64,000 nucleotides of DNA from Dromiciops gliroides (Eukaryota > Chordata > Mammalia > Microbiotheria > Microbiotheriidae): contig NC_057861.1 in the NCBI RefSeq assembly GCF_019393635.1, forward strand, positions 377,380,315 through 377,444,314. Reading direction: 5' to 3'. The notes under the pieces were generated by a model. That model was not told the origin of the DNA and did not search any database. It saw only the letters and a list, made by a program, of their open reading frames with translations. Position 1 is the first letter of the stretch, and every line of letters starts with the position of its first letter. The position numbers and the translations under genes are program-made. Shown in pieces: positions 10,915 to 23,223 of this stretch.

Positions 10915-12182
10915 GGATTCATGTTCTTTTAAAATATATTTAGTATTTTATTTTTCACCTAAACATTTTTTAACATTCATTTTTAAAACCTTGAGTTCCA
11001 AGTCCCCTTCCTACTTCCTTGTCAACCACTCCTGACTGAGAAGGAAAGCAATTTAATATAGGTGTAGCCATGTGTACTCATGTAAAACATATCCATATTA
11101 GTCATATTGTGAAAGAAAATATAGACTCCCCCCCCAAAAAAAAAAACTCAGAAAAAATAAAGTTAAAAAAATGCTTCAATCTATATTCAGACACCATCAG
11201 TTATCTCTCCTTGGATGGATAGCATTTTTCATCATAAGTACTTCAAAGTTGTCTTGCATCACTGTATTGTTGAGGATAGCTAAGTCATTCATAGCTGATT
11301 ATCTTATAATATTGTTAATACTTTATACTCAGTACATTTTACATGTAAGTCTTTCCAGGTTTTCCTGAGAACACCCTGCTCATCATATTTTATATCATGA
11401 TAATATTCCATCATAATGACATATCAAAATTGGGTCAGTCATTCCCCAATTGGTAGATTTCCCTTCAATTTCCAATTCTTTGCCACCAGAAAAGAGCTGC
11501 TATGAATATTTTTGTACATATTGGTCCTTTTCCTTTTTATTTTTTATCTCTTTTTAGATAAGATACAGACCTAGCAGTGATATCGCTACGTCAAAGGGTA
11601 TTTATATGGTTTTACAGCCCTTTGAGAATAGTTCAAAATTGCCCTACAGAATGGTGGAATCGATTTATGATTCCACCAATAGCGCAATAATGTCTCATTT
11701 TACCCACATCTCCTACAATTTCTGCCATTTTCCTTTTAATATGTACCATTTTCTTTTTCTGTTTTACTAGCCATTCTAGTAGGTATTAGGTAGTACCTCA
11801 GAATTATTTTAATTGGCAGTTCTCCAATCAATGGAGAGATCATTTTTTGCACATGTATCTTTTGATCATTTATCTATTGAGGAATTACTTTTATTTATAT
11901 TAATTTGACTCATTAATCTATATGTTGAGAAATGAGGACTTTATTATAGAAATTTGATCCAATTTTTTTAATTACTATTGCTACCTATATTTCCCTGTAT
12001 CCTCTTGTCCAAGCTCAGTTTATACTATTCTCTCTCCTTTCACCATGTCCCTCCTCAAAATTACTATATTTTTTTGCTTCTGATTACCCCCACCCTCAAA
12101 ATGTCCTCCCTTCTATGATTCACACTTATCTTAATACCTTTCTCTTACTTTCCTGTAGGGTAAGGTAGATTTCCATACTTAA

Positions 12183-12224
<42 letters not shown>

Positions 12225-14152
12225 TTCTTCTAACCCTCCTAATAATGAGAAAGTTCATAAGAGTTACAAGTATCATCTTCCCATGTACGAATGTAAACAA
12301 TTTAACCTTATAAAGTCCCTTATGATTTCCTTTTCCTATTTATCTTTTTATGTTTCTTTCTAGTCCTAAACTTGAAAGTCAGATTTGCTACTCACCTCTG
12401 GTCTTTTCACCAAGAAAGCTTTAAATTCCTTAATTTAATTTAATGTTCATTTGTTTCCCTGAAGGTTTATACTCAATTTAAATAGGTATATGATTCTTGG
12501 TTGTAATTCTAGCTTCTTTGACCTTCTGAATACCATATTCCAAGTCACCTGATCTTTAATTTAGAAGCTATGAAACCTTGTGTGTTGCTAACTGTGGTTC
12601 CAAGATAATTGAATTATTTATTTTTAGCTACTTACAAAAATTTCTCCTTGAACTGGGAGCTCTGGAATTTGGCTATAATATGCCAGGGAGTTTTCATTTT
12701 GGGCTCTCTTTAAGAAGGTAAACAGAGGATTCTTTCAATTTCTATTTTATCCTCTGATTCTAGAATATTAGGGCAGTTTTCCTAGAGATTTTCTTGAAAG
12801 ATGAAGTCTAGACACTTTTTTGTCATGGTTTTAAAGCAGTCCAATAATATTTAAATTATCTCTCATGGACCTATTTTGCTGGCCAATTTTTTTTTTCTGA
12901 TGAGATATTTCACATTGTCTTTTTTTTCTTCTTTTGCCTTTATTTTATTGTTTCTTAATTTGTCATAAAGTCATTAGTTTCCATTTGCTCAATTCTAACT
13001 TTTAAAGAATAATTTTCTTTAGTGAATTTTTGTACCTCTTTTGTTTCCATTTGGCCAATTCTGCTCTTCAGGGCATGCTTTTTCATTGCCTTTCTGCAAT
13101 TCTTTTATGATTTGGCCTAGTTTGTTTTCAAGGTGTTATTTTCTTTGGTATTGTGTGTGTCTATGTGTCTCTGTGTGTCTCCTTTACCAAGTTATTGACT
13201 CTTTTTTTGATACTTTCTTTCATTACTCTCATTTCTCTTCCAATATTTTTGCTCTTACATGAATTTCAAAATCATTTTTCAACTCATCTGTGACCTACGA
13301 TCAATTAATATTTTTCTTGGAGGCTTTGGATATAGGAGATTTGACTTTTTTATCTTCTTCTAATTGTGTGTTTTGATCTTCCTTATCACCATAGTAACTT
13401 TCTATGTTCAGAAGTTTTCTGTTTGGTCATTTTACCAAACCTATTTGTTGAATTACAACTCTTTGGTAAAGTGGGGCTCTGGTTCCAGGGTGGACAGGGT
13501 ATTGTCCCAAGGTTCAGGCATTTTGTGCAGCTATTTTCAGAGATACTTCTAGGGATTTGTAAATTTTCAATTCTTTCAAGTTGGTATGATCTAAGGAGAG
13601 GTGTTTGTGCTAGTCTCCTGGCCTGTGCTCTGGACTGTGCATAACTAGCAACATTCTTTTCTGCCATGGAATTGTGATGAGGGTCCTGTTCCACTGAGGT
13701 CCCAATCCCTGGTATCATAGTGCTCCTCCTCACCCTTGGACTGTCACCCAGGACTGAAATCTAGTTCCAAATATTGGCAAAGCAACAGAGTTCACCCTCA
13801 ATACTAGCAAAAAGACTCATATGATATCATTCTTCCTAGTTGTTCAAACCCTTCTTATTGTGGGCTTAAAGATCTGGGCTGCTGATTCAGTAGCTCCCAA
13901 GCCCTTCTCTTGGTTTTCTGGAGAGACTAGTCTGTGTTGCTGCCACCTACCTTGGACTTTGCTCCAGTCTCACCTAAATACAACACACCTTTCCTACTGA
14001 CCTTTGAAGTTGTCTTTGGCTGGAAATTTAGTTTACCCTATACTTTTGTGTGTTCTGCTACTCCACAAATTATTTTATGGCATTATTTAAAGGTGGTTGA
14101 AGGAGTAAGCTCAGTTGAGACTTTAATTCTTTCCATCTTGGCTCTATTCCCA
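10915..14152 (-). mobile_element. HAL1-like LINE, minus strand, ORF2 core missing
   Basis: Reads on the minus strand from an L1-type 5' end (gagccaagatggaaagaatt, ~14145) through a decayed ORF1 region (~12600-13400) and a spacer, then jumps to the last part of ORF2 (~11930-11200) and a 3' UTR ending near 10915. Endonuclease and reverse transcriptase are absent. The jump, near 11960, is at the same place as in the copy at 29960-33715. Heavily diverged. Confidence 0.75.
12184..12222. repeat. (TG)n microsatellite
   Basis: About 19 uninterrupted TG units within the HAL1-like LINE. Confidence 0.95.
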
Positions 14153-14519
14153 ATGATTTCTGTTTGAATCATGATTCATACAACTTCCTGATTTGCCAAA
14201 CAAGATCTTAGAAAATGAAAAAGAACAGTAAGTAAGCTAATAGGATTTATAGTGGGAAATTTTTCTCCATAATTCAATTCCTTGCTCAATATTTACACCA
14301 TCTTTAAATGACTTCATCAAATATCCACCAAATACTACTTGTGAATTTTGAACATTTTAAAGTCCTAAGATCAATCAATTTTCCTCTTCTGGCCTTGGAT
14401 ATTTCATGTTTGTGTCCTGGAGTCTAATCTTGCAATTGTGAGGTAAGAAATTAGTGATTGGGTTGAAGGGAGATTATGTGAGTTTTCCACTCTTAGTGTA
14501 ATTGTCATGAAATAAACAA

Positions 14520-14650
14520 ACCTCTATTTCAGTACCTAATACAAGATACATATTTGCTAAGCACTGCAAATCTGAAGAAAGGGGGAAAACAGTCTCTGTT
14601 CAGAAGAAGCCCAAAGTATGATGGGAAAGACAACAAGTGAACAACTATGA
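14520..14650 (+). repeat. Old interspersed repeat, L2/L3-like consensus
   Basis: Contains 'gctaagcactgcaaatctg' and 'gggaaagacaacaagtgaac', the worn form of a common mammalian repeat (aagcactg...gggatacaaa...cctcaaggagctcac). A similar piece is at 38425-38600. Family name uncertain. Confidence 0.4.
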
Positions 14651-14659
14651 GCAAACAAG

Positions 14660-14874
14660 ATCTATATTTCTATTTCTATCTCTATCTCTAGCTTCATCTA
14701 CATCTCCATCTACACCTACATCTATACCTACAGGAACAGCTACAGCTAAAGCTACCCCTCTCTCTCTCTCCCTATACTTATACCTATGTGTATACATAGA
14801 CCTATACCTATATCTATCTACCTGTCTTTCTTTGTTTCTTTGTTTCTTTGTTTGTTTGTTTGTGTTTGTTTGTT

Positions 14875-14905
<31 letters not shown>

Positions 14906-14955
14906 ATCTATCCATCAATCTATCTATTGATCTATCTATCAATCTATGATAACCT
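14660..14955. repeat. Compound microsatellite
   Basis: Successive runs of CTATCT/CTACAT-like units, GTTT units, CTTT units (14872-14903) and CTAT/CAAT units. The Ser/Leu/Phe-rich frames across it are artefacts of the repeat. Confidence 0.9.
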
Positions 14956-15337
14956 GAAGATAACTTCAGAGGAAAGGCATTAATATCATATAAGACTAGA
15001 AAAATGTTTTTGAAGAAAATGTGAGTTTAGCTAACAGTTGAATGAAGTGAGTAAAGCCAGGAGATGGAGATGAAAAATCAAAGAATATTTGGAGTGTCAT
15101 GTTATGGAAAACAAGCAGGCCAGTGTCATTGCATCACAGAATAAATGGAGGGAAATAATGCATAAAACTACTGTGAAGGTAATAAGGCAACAGAATAGAA
15201 ACAGTTTTAAAAATCAAACAGAAAATTTAATATTTGTGTCATTGGTGTTTATTGAATTGGTGGTAGAGTGGTGATATGGTCAGAACTACAATTTAGAAAT
15301 ATCCATTTGAATGAAGGATAGACTAAAGTGAGAAGAT

Positions 15338-15432
15338 ACTCAATTGAGAAATGATCAAAAGATATTAATAGGCAGGTTTCAGATAGAGAAATCAAAGCTA
15401 CCTATTGCCATATGAAAAAAAATGTTCTAAAT
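15338..15432 (+). mobile_element. L1 ORF2 fragment (left part of a split L1)
   Basis: aattgagaaatgatcaaaag and atcaaagctacctattgcc match the plus-strand C-terminal part of L1 ORF2. The fragment stops where the minus-strand L1 begins. About 190 bp of ORF2 would be missing before the plus-strand text resumes at 17149. Confidence 0.65.
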
Positions 15433-17148
15433 TATTATTTTTTTTTAACTTTTAATAAAAGTATTTTATTATTTTCCAGTTACATGTAAAGATAGTTTTC
15501 ATTATTTGTTTTTATAAGATCTCCAATTTCTAATTTTTCCCTCCCCCCCTCCCCAAGACAGCAGATAATCTGATATAGGTTATTTATGTACAATAATATA
15601 AAACATATTTCTGCATTAGTCATGTTATAAGAGAAGAATCAGAGCAAAAAGGAAAAACCTCAAAAAAGAAAATCAACAGCAACAAAAACAAACAAAAAAA
15701 TAGATAGTATGGTTCAATCAGTATCTGTATTCCACAGTTCTTTTTTTTCTGGATTTGGAGAGTCTTTTCGATCATGAATCCTTTGGAACTTTCTTGTGCC
15801 CTTGTAATGGTGAGAAGAATCTAGTCTATCACAGTTGATCAACACGTAATGTTGATAATACTGTGTACAATGTTCTTCTGTTTCTGCTCATCTCATTATC
15901 AGTTCATGCTAGTCCTTCCAGGTTTCTCTGAACTCTGCCTGCTCATCATTGCTTACAGCACAATAGAATTCCATTACTTTCATATACCACAATTTGTTCA
16001 GCCATTCCCCAATTGATGGGAAACCCCTCATTCAATTCCTTGCCACCACAAAAAGAGCAGCCATAAATATTTTTATACATGTGGGACCTTTTAACTTTTT
16101 TATGATCTCTTTCAGAAAAAGATCCAAAAGTGGTATTGCTGGGTCAAAGGGTATGCACAGCTTTATAGCTCTTTGGACATAATTCCACATTGCTCTGCAG
16201 AATGGGTGGATCAGTTCACAGATCCACCAACAATGCATTAGTGTTCCAGTTTTTCCACATCTTCTCCAACATTTATTATTGTCATTTTTTTTCATATTAG
16301 CCAATCTGATAGGTGTCAGGTGGTACACCACAGGTGTTTTAATTTGTGTCTCTAATCAATAGAGGTTTAGAGGATTTGTTCATATGGGAAAAAATAGCTT
16401 TGATTTCTTCATCAGAAAACTCCCTATTCATATCCTTTGACCATTTCTCAAGTGGGGAATGACTTGGATTCTTATAAATTTGAATTAGTTCCCTCTATAT
16501 TTTTGAAATGAGACCTTTATCAGAAGGACTGGCTATAAAAATTGTTCCCCAGCTTTCTGCCTCCCTTCTAATTTTGGATGCATTGCTTCTGTTTGTACAA
16601 AAGTTTTTTTTTTTTTTTAATTTAATGTAATCTAAATCATCCATGTTGCATTTTATAATATACTCTATCTCTTGTTTGGTCAAAAACTGTTTTCCTTTCC
16701 AAAGATCTGATAAATAGACTATTCCTTTCTCTCCTAATTTACCTATGCTATCACCTCTTATGTCTAAATCATGTATCCATTTTGACCTTATTTTAGTATA
16801 AGGTGTAAGATGTTGGTCTATGCCTAATTTCTGCCATACTATCTTCCAGTTTTCCCAGCAGTTTTTGTCAAATACTGAGTTCCTATCCCAGAAGCTGGAG
16901 TCTTTGGGTTTATCAAACAGTACATTACTAGTGTCATTTACTATTGCATTTCCTGTGTCTAGCCTATTCCATTGATCTACCACTCTATTTTTTAGTCAGT
17001 ACCAGATAGTTTTGATGACTGTCGCTTTATAGTAAAGTTCCAGGTTTGCTACCACTAACCCACCTTCCTGTGAATTTTCTTTCATTATTTCCCTGGATAT
17101 TCTTGATTTTTTGTTTTTCCAGATTAATTTTGTTATTATTTTTTCTAG
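15433..17148 (-). mobile_element. L1 3' end, minus strand (5'-truncated)
   Basis: The 3' tail is at left (reversed, ~15435), then the 3' UTR and the C-terminal third of ORF2. A 162-codon open stretch (16495-16983) matches the L1 ORF2 C-terminal region and parallels 39649-40152 of the full-length L1 (shared IRSKW-HDLDIRGD-IGKLGE). The C-terminus (CPSIGEW-like) falls near 16020. Truncated before the reverse transcriptase motifs. Confidence 0.9.
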
Positions 17149-17632
17149 CACTTTGGAACTATGCCTAAAGGGTTATAAAGCTTTGCATTCCCACTATTCG
17201 GTCTTTTTCTCAAAGAGATCATAAAACAGGGAAAATGACGCACATGTACATTATTTATAGCTGCTCTTTTTGTGGTGGCAAGGAATTAGAAATTGAGGAG
17301 TTGCCCATCAATTGGGGAATGGCTGAACAAATGGTGGTATATGAATGTGATAGAATACTATTGTGCTGCAAGAAAGGATGGGCAGGTGAATTTCAGAGAA
17401 ACCTGGAAGGACTTGTGTGAAACGATGATGAGTGAGATGAGCAGAACCAGGAGAACATTGTACATAGTATCAACAACATTGTGTGTTGATCAACTGTGAG
17501 AAACCTGATTCTTCTCAGCAATACAATGGTCCAAGATAGTTCCAATGGGCTCATCATGGAAAATGTTCTCCAAATCCAGGGGGGAAAAAAAAAAAGAATA
17601 GTTGAATCTGGATGCAGATCGAACAGTACTAT

Positions 17633-18002
17633 TGTAAAGATAGGAATGACGCCACCTGCTGGTGACTTACTGTAGGAAAGCTCTGCCATGAGGAGAAGGC
17701 ACCTGATGGCAAGCCATGTGGCTTTTCTTTGGCGTCAGGAAGTGACATTTTGCTCCTGGGGAGAAGAAGGGGTGAGGCTGGCTCTCTCACTCTCTTTCGT
17801 GAGGACTCCAGCAGAGAGCGGAGCTAAAGATGCGCTCTCCCTTTGATAGACAGATGAATCTAGGCCTTTCTCTTTCTCTTGACCAAATTCTTATTCTCCT
17901 TAATAAATGCTTAAAAGTCTAACTCTTGCTAAAGCTTATAATTTATTGGTCACCATTCATTAGATATTTTAAGTAGACTAGCTAGAATTTTAGCCCCTTA
18001 CA
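17633..18002 (+). repeat. Solo LTR of the ERV-2/ERV-3 family
   Basis: A 370-bp LTR running TGTAAAGATAGG...AGCCCCTTACA, the same length as the ERV-3 LTRs and clearly the same family (gacgccacctgctgg, agcttataatttattggt, AATAAA at 17902). It is flanked by a perfect 4-bp duplication CTAT (17629-17632 and 18003-18006), as expected for class I-like integration, with no internal region left. Confidence 0.95.
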
Positions 18003-18107
18003 CTATTTATATTCTTTTTGTTGTTTTTCTCTTTTGAGGTTTTTACTTTTTGCTCTAATTCTTCTCTCATAGCATGACTAATGCAGAAATATGTTTAATG
18101 TGATTCT

Positions 18108-18292
18108 TTTTTTTAAATATGTTTTTCTTTTTCTTTTTTTTTTCTTTTTTTTTTTGGCAAGGCAATTAGGGTTAAGTGACTTGCCCACAGTCACACAGTT
18201 GGTAAGTATCAAGTGTCTGAGGCTCGATTTGAACATAGGTCCTTCTGAATTCAAAGCTGGTGCTTTATCCACTGCACCACCTAGCTGCCCCC
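18108..18292 (-). repeat. A-tailed CORE-SINE, minus strand
   Basis: Long T-rich tail at left, reversed core and head. Perfect 8-bp duplication GTGATTCT (18100-18107 and 18293-18300) inside the L1 3' UTR. Confidence 0.95.
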
Positions 18293-18486
18293 GTGATTCT
18301 ACATATATAACCTATATCAGATTACTTGATGTCTTGGGGAGGGGTGAGGTAAGGGAGGGAGGGAGAAAAATTTGAAACTAGAAATCTTATAAAAATTGTT
18401 GAAAACTATCTTTAAATGTAACTAGAAAATAATAAAATATTTATATAAATTAAAAGAAAAAATGACAAGCAGTCAGATTTCAGGGG

Positions 18487-19155
18487 GGAAAAATACACTT
18501 GGAAAGACTTAAATGGACCGATGTTAATTTTTTGGTTTTGGTTTTTTGGTTTTTTGGGGTTTTTTTTAGTGAGGCAATTGGGGTTAAGTGACTTGCCAAG
18601 GGTCACACAGCTAGTAAGTGTTAAGTGTTTGAGGCCAGATTTGAACTCAGGTGCTCCTGACTCCAGGGCTGGTGCTCTATCCACTGCACCACCTAGCTGC
18701 CCCAACTGATGTTTATTTAAGTGAGCAGAACCAGGAAAACATTGTACCCAGTAACAGCAAAATTTTGCAATGATCACCTGTGATATTCTTAGCTCTTTTC
18801 AGCAATATAACAGTCCGCTCATGATGGAAAATGTTCTCCACCTCCATTCAAAAGAACTGTAGAATCATAATGCAGATTGAACCATAATGTTTCTACTCTT
18901 TTTGTTTTTGTTTTCTTTTTTTTTGAGGTTTTTCCCCTTGTGTTCTGATTCTTCTTTCACAACATGACTATGGCAGAAATAAGTTTAATGTGATTGAACA
19001 TATATGACCTATATCAGATTGCTTTCTGTCTTGGGGAAAGAGAAAGGAAGAGGGAGGGAGAAAAATTTGGAACTCAAAATATTATAAAAACAAATGTTGA
19101 AAACTTTCTTTAAATATAACTGGAAAAAATAAAATACTTTTAAGTTTGAAAAAAA
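18487..19155 (+). mobile_element. L1 3' UTR fragment, plus strand
   Basis: Starts at 'ggaaagacttaaatgg', runs through 'gagcagaaccaggaaaacat', 'gatggaaaatgttctcca' and the G-rich block near 19030-19065, and ends with AATAAA and A-tail near 19150. A second, separate 3' fragment directly downstream of the preceding one. Confidence 0.85.
18526..18705 (-). repeat. A-tailed CORE-SINE, minus strand
   Basis: T/G-rich tail, reversed core and head ending ctagctgcccc. 8-bp duplication with one mismatch (ccgatgtt 18518-18525; ctgatgtt 18706-18713). Confidence 0.95.
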
Positions 19156-19884
19156 ATCAAAGTTAGGGATTAATAAGTAGATCTGGGAGTCTTCTGGAAA
19201 GAGATAATAATTGAAATATTAGTATTTGATAAGATCACCAAGTAAAATTGTATAGTGGGAGAAGAGAAATGACCCAGTACAAAATTTTGGAGGACAGTGA
19301 TAAGGGAATGACTTGAATGAAAATTCGTCAAAAGAAAGTGAGAATGAGCAAGGGCAAGTAGAATCAGGACATAGAATAAGTTAAAATGGCAAACCAAACT
19401 AAACCTAACCAAACCAAACAACAGAAAAAAATAGAAAGAAGAGAATATCAAAGAGAGGAGGGTGATTGATTTAAGGTATTTTTTTTTATAAATGTTTTAT
19501 TCATTTTAAAATTAAATAGAAAATTAGAAAAGAAAAAAAAATAGCATTGCCATGTACATAGAAGAACAGTACAGAGAACTGATTCAATGTAAAATGATAA
19601 TTGTTTCATCTAAAGAAAACCTGTGTAATAAATAGTACACATTGTTTTTGAAGCTACCCAGCTTTTCTTTGTTTCCTTGTTTTTCTTTTCTTCTGTGTTT
19701 CTTTAATTGTTGGGGGCTAGGTTGTTTTCCCTAAATTATTTGCTACTTATATATTAATGGCTTTTTATATAATGATGGATATTTCACCCATTTAGGTAGT
19801 AAATATTTATTATTACCTAATATTAAATATGGGTAAATTATTGACAGTGTCATTTAACAGAAGCAGAAAAAATCCCAGTGCCAT
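19156..19884. other. No gene recognised
   Basis: AT-rich sequence; part of it (19475-19600) may be an old reversed LINE tail, but I cannot assign it. Confidence 0.4.
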
Positions 19885-20420
19885 GTCTGTAAGAGAGAGA
19901 GCACATAGTATGCAAGAACGGTTCAGAAGCCCTACATTACCTACCCTGTCCTAAGAGGTTGCTCACCAAGCAACAGGCTTCCTGAGCCAAGAGTGTGATC
20001 AAAGATGGTAACAATCAAAAGCCTCATATAGTTTTGGCTTTTATCCTCTTTTGATAGAGGTGGGTCACTATACACTGATTAAAGCTAATTGTCTAGTATC
20101 ATTCAATTCTATTGGTTGACATGACTTGAAAGTGGTCCATCATAAAATGATCTCTACAGATGACATGAGGGGGAAGTATGCAAAAGACTACCCCCTAAAT
20201 TGTTCAAGGCAAAGTCCATTATGTAGGTATGGTATAATCCCATCACTGAATTAGACAAAAGAGTCCATCTACATTCCTTTTGTTCCTTTGGGCTGGTCCT
20301 GAGGACTGCAGAGATGTCAAAAATTATACAAATTAAGACTAGACCACTATATTTGGCAAAAGGGAGATCAGTCATAACTAAGGGGATCAGTTTCAGTTGG
20401 ATAATAAAGTCCACAGTCAA
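19885..20420. repeat. LTR-like repeat, copy 1
   Basis: Shares with 21190-21770 the blocks 'gacatgacttgaaagtggtc', 'ggtatggt...atcccatcactgaa', 'agacaaaagagtccatct' and 'ttttgttcc'. The two may be a pair of LTRs of an old element or two copies of one repeat. No coding sequence. Confidence 0.5.
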
Positions 20421-21189
20421 AGTATAGTTAAGGAAGTACAGGAGTCAATTGTTTGTATGCAGTTTGCAAAAAGAAGTTATACAGATTTTGAGAAAAAAGT
20501 GATAAAGCAAGGAAGAGAGTTTTTTTGTTTGTTTTTTGTTTTTTGAGAAAGCAGGATGGGATGAGATTACTTAGATTACTTAGGAGTGTAGAAGAGTTAT
20601 AAAATGTAAAATGTGCTTCTTTAATTAGAGGATATTAAATAATATATCCACAAGAGATATAAAGTATAAAATGTACTTCTTTATTTGGATTACATTACAT
20701 TAAATACTATATCCAAAATGGCAGATTCAAGGAATCTCAGAGTTGGAAGGGACCTAGAAAACCATGTAGTAATATTTATACCCATATGGAAAACTGTTCC
20801 AAAATATGTCATAAATCAGTTCTTCAGAGTTTACTATAAAACCTTTTGTGAAGAGGAGCCCACTATCTACCAAGATGAGTAATTTCACTTCTTGATGGCT
20901 CTAATATATATACATACACAAATATACATGCATGTGGATATGTGTGTATGTGGATATATATGTACATATGCACATATACATGCAGATATATACACAAATA
21001 TGATGATATATGTATGCAAATACATATGAATATATTTGTATATGTATACATAGGATGTGCATACTTGTGTGTATATGTGTGTGAATAGATACACATATTT
21101 GTTCATGTGCATGTGTACACAAAGTATTCACATTCATGACTGAAAATAATTAGACACCAGTTTCAGATAAGCATATTATTATTTTAACA
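20421..21189. other. Between LTR-like copies: unassigned, with TA/CA-rich microsatellite
   Basis: 20903-21120 is an imperfect TATACA/TATGTG microsatellite whose frames give Ile/Tyr/His-rich artefacts. 20715-20750 (aatctcagagttggaaggga) is a snippet of a common old mammalian repeat. Confidence 0.5.
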
Positions 21190-21770
21190 AAATTATACCA
21201 GTAAGGGACTGACTAATTGTCTCCCTATCTTCTCATGGTCTCAGGACACATGTTAGAGGAAGAAGAGAGAGAGCTTCAGCTTGCTAGTTAGCACAAGCAG
21301 GAGAAAAGCTCCCAAGAGATACCAGAAGACCCAGGAGCTCCATGTAGCATCTCCCCAGGGTTTTTATCCTTTTTTGATAAAGGCAGGTCATTATACATCA
21401 ATCAAATCTAATTGGTCATTATTTAAATCTATTTCTTGACATGACTTGAAAGTGGTCTATATTATAGACCACTATGGATTACATCAGGGAAAAGAATGTA
21501 AAAACCCTCACTCCAGTTGCTTAGGGTAAAGACCACCATCTTGGTATGGTTTAGTCCCATCAGTACTTCAGCAATCTAGACAAAAGAATCTATCTCTATT
21601 GATTTTGTTCCCTTGGGGTTTATCCAATATGTGATTTGATAAAATTTCTCAAAGAGAACCTGAGTTTTTGGATTTGGGTGGTGTGGGGGAGAGAAAGAAC
21701 TGATCCCTGGTCCCCCAAGAAATTGGTTATTAATAATTATTCATTTCTCCCACATAAATCATTGAAGCCA
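21190..21770. repeat. LTR-like repeat, copy 2
   Basis: Collinear with 19885-20420 from the 'tttttatcc...gataaaggcaggtca' block onward, at an offset of ~1330 bp. The left ends do not match, so either the ends differ or one is truncated. Confidence 0.5.
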
Positions 21771-21929
21771 AAAAATTTAAAAAGCCAAAAATAATAAATT
21801 AGATTATCATCACTCTCTAATGAAATTTCAAATAGAAGATTGATTGCATGCAGATGTTGAGGTCCACGAGATGTACCTATTTGTGGATGAATATGCTGAT
21901 CGTATTGGTCACATGAAGATTACATTTTC

Positions 21930-22680
21930 TACTTAATTAAATTAGTAGGCTTCTGCCAGTCCTAGATGACCATGGATCAGTGCCTTGAAGAGCCACAGGC
22001 TACAGTGTGGCTGTGCAGTCCAATACAGGAGCCGCAGCTCCTGCCACAATGAGAACATTGGAAAACTGCACTCTCTGTTGCCCGTGGGTTCCTGCGTCTC
22101 ATTTGTTTTTCTTCCTCCAGAGCTTGGAGGCCCATCTCAACTTCGTGCAAGTTGCTCCTGAGTAGTGAACTCCATTGGGTGTGGGTCTTTGGCCATCTCC
22201 TCCCAGCTGCCAGTGTCTATTCCCAGATCCCTCAAGTCTCACTTGCATACATCTCTGTAGTGAAGTTGAGGGTGTCCAGCAGGTCTTTGGCCTGAGGCTA
22301 ACTTGCCATAGAGTAGGTCTTTAGGAATGCACCCGTCTTGCATGCGTTGCACATGACCAAGCCAGCGCAGCTGTCTTTGTTTCAGTAGCATGTAGATGCT
22401 CGGAAGTTGCGTACATTGAAGCACTTCTGTGTTGGTGATTCTATCTGACCAAGATATGCCAAGGATGCGCCGAAGGCAATGCATGTGGAAGCTGTTAAGC
22501 TTCTTCTCTTGTATAGTTTATGTAGTCCATGTTTTGCTGCCATACAGTAAGGTACTCAGGACGCATGCTCTATAGACAGCAAATTTGGTTCATCTTCTCA
22601 GTTTGCTGTTTGCCCAGACACTCTTGGCAAGCTTAGACATGCTTGAAGTAGCTTTATCTTGGCTCTATTGTCAGTGACAA
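21930..22680 (-). mobile_element. RTE-type LINE 3' end, minus strand
   Basis: A minus-strand frame (22239-22484) reads CLRRILGISWSDRITNTEVL, then LRWLGHVQRM and PKDLLYGKLASGQRP, the hallmark C-terminal block of RTE LINE reverse transcriptases. Upstream (to ~22660) is a decayed ACVLSTLLYGS-type motif. Downstream (to ~21930), in shifted frames, is a CxxCG...H zinc-finger-like tail. Inactive fragment. Confidence 0.85.
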
Positions 22681-22869
22681 TTTGTCACTTGATTCTGAGA
22701 CCAATCAGAGGATTGGGAATTAAATACATGATGACTAAAAAGAGATCTTCCTAACAACTCATGGTGGAAAAACAGTAAATGTCTGAAAATGGTATACAAT
22801 TGGATGGCCAAACCATTGAATTAGAACATTTATGATACATAGACATTGCACCATGAGGTAATTCTAGAA

Positions 22870-23045
22870 CCAGATAATAATAGCTGATATTTATAAAATC
22901 TTTATATTCTGCAAATCACTTTCTATGCCTGAACTCAATTGAACCTCACAAAAACAAATTGTGTGCATTCCTTAGATGAAGAAAATGAGGCACATAGAAT
23001 ATAAGTGACTTGCTTATGTCCATACCTTAAAAGTTATATCTAAAA
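22870..23045 (+). repeat. Old MIR-like SINE
   Basis: Worn match to 'gatgaagaaaatgaggca...taagtgacttg'. No clear ends. Confidence 0.45.
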
Positions 23046-23055
23046 TAGGGTATAA

Positions 23056-23214
23056 GGGGCAGCTGGATAGAGTGCAGTGGATAGAGCACTGGCCCTAGAG
23101 TCAGGAGGACCTGAGTTCAAATCCAGCCTCAGACCCTTGACACTTACTAGCTATGTGACCCTGGGCAAGTCACTTAACCCCAATTGCCTCATCAAAAGAG
23201 ATGGAGAATAAAAA
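23056..23214 (+). repeat. A-tailed CORE-SINE
   Basis: Full SINE flanked by a perfect 9-bp duplication AGGGTATAA (23047-23055 and 23215-23223). The head carries a small duplication (ggatagagtgcagtggatag). Confidence 0.95.
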
Positions 23215-23223
23215 AGGGTATAA

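Larger units (their letters stand above)
17149..18460 (+). mobile_element. L1 3' end, plus strand, split by solo LTR and SINE
   Basis: ORF2 C-terminus (ELEIEELPINWGMAEQMVVY and the end MSEMSRTRRTLY in adjoining frames, 17235-17499), then the 3' UTR to an AATAAA-rich tail near 18430-18460. A solo LTR occupies 17633-18002 and a SINE 18108-18292. With its left neighbour it forms two L1 3' ends pointing away from each other. Confidence 0.85.

Noticed and set aside
14872..14950. CRISPR-like regular repeats
   Set aside because: Simple tetranucleotide microsatellite in vertebrate DNA, no spacer structure.
17131..17148. Apparent TTATTATTTTTT target duplication of the minus-strand L1 at 15433-17148
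   Set aside because: The right-hand copy is part of the L1 body (same text in the full-length L1 near 40370), so the match is coincidental.
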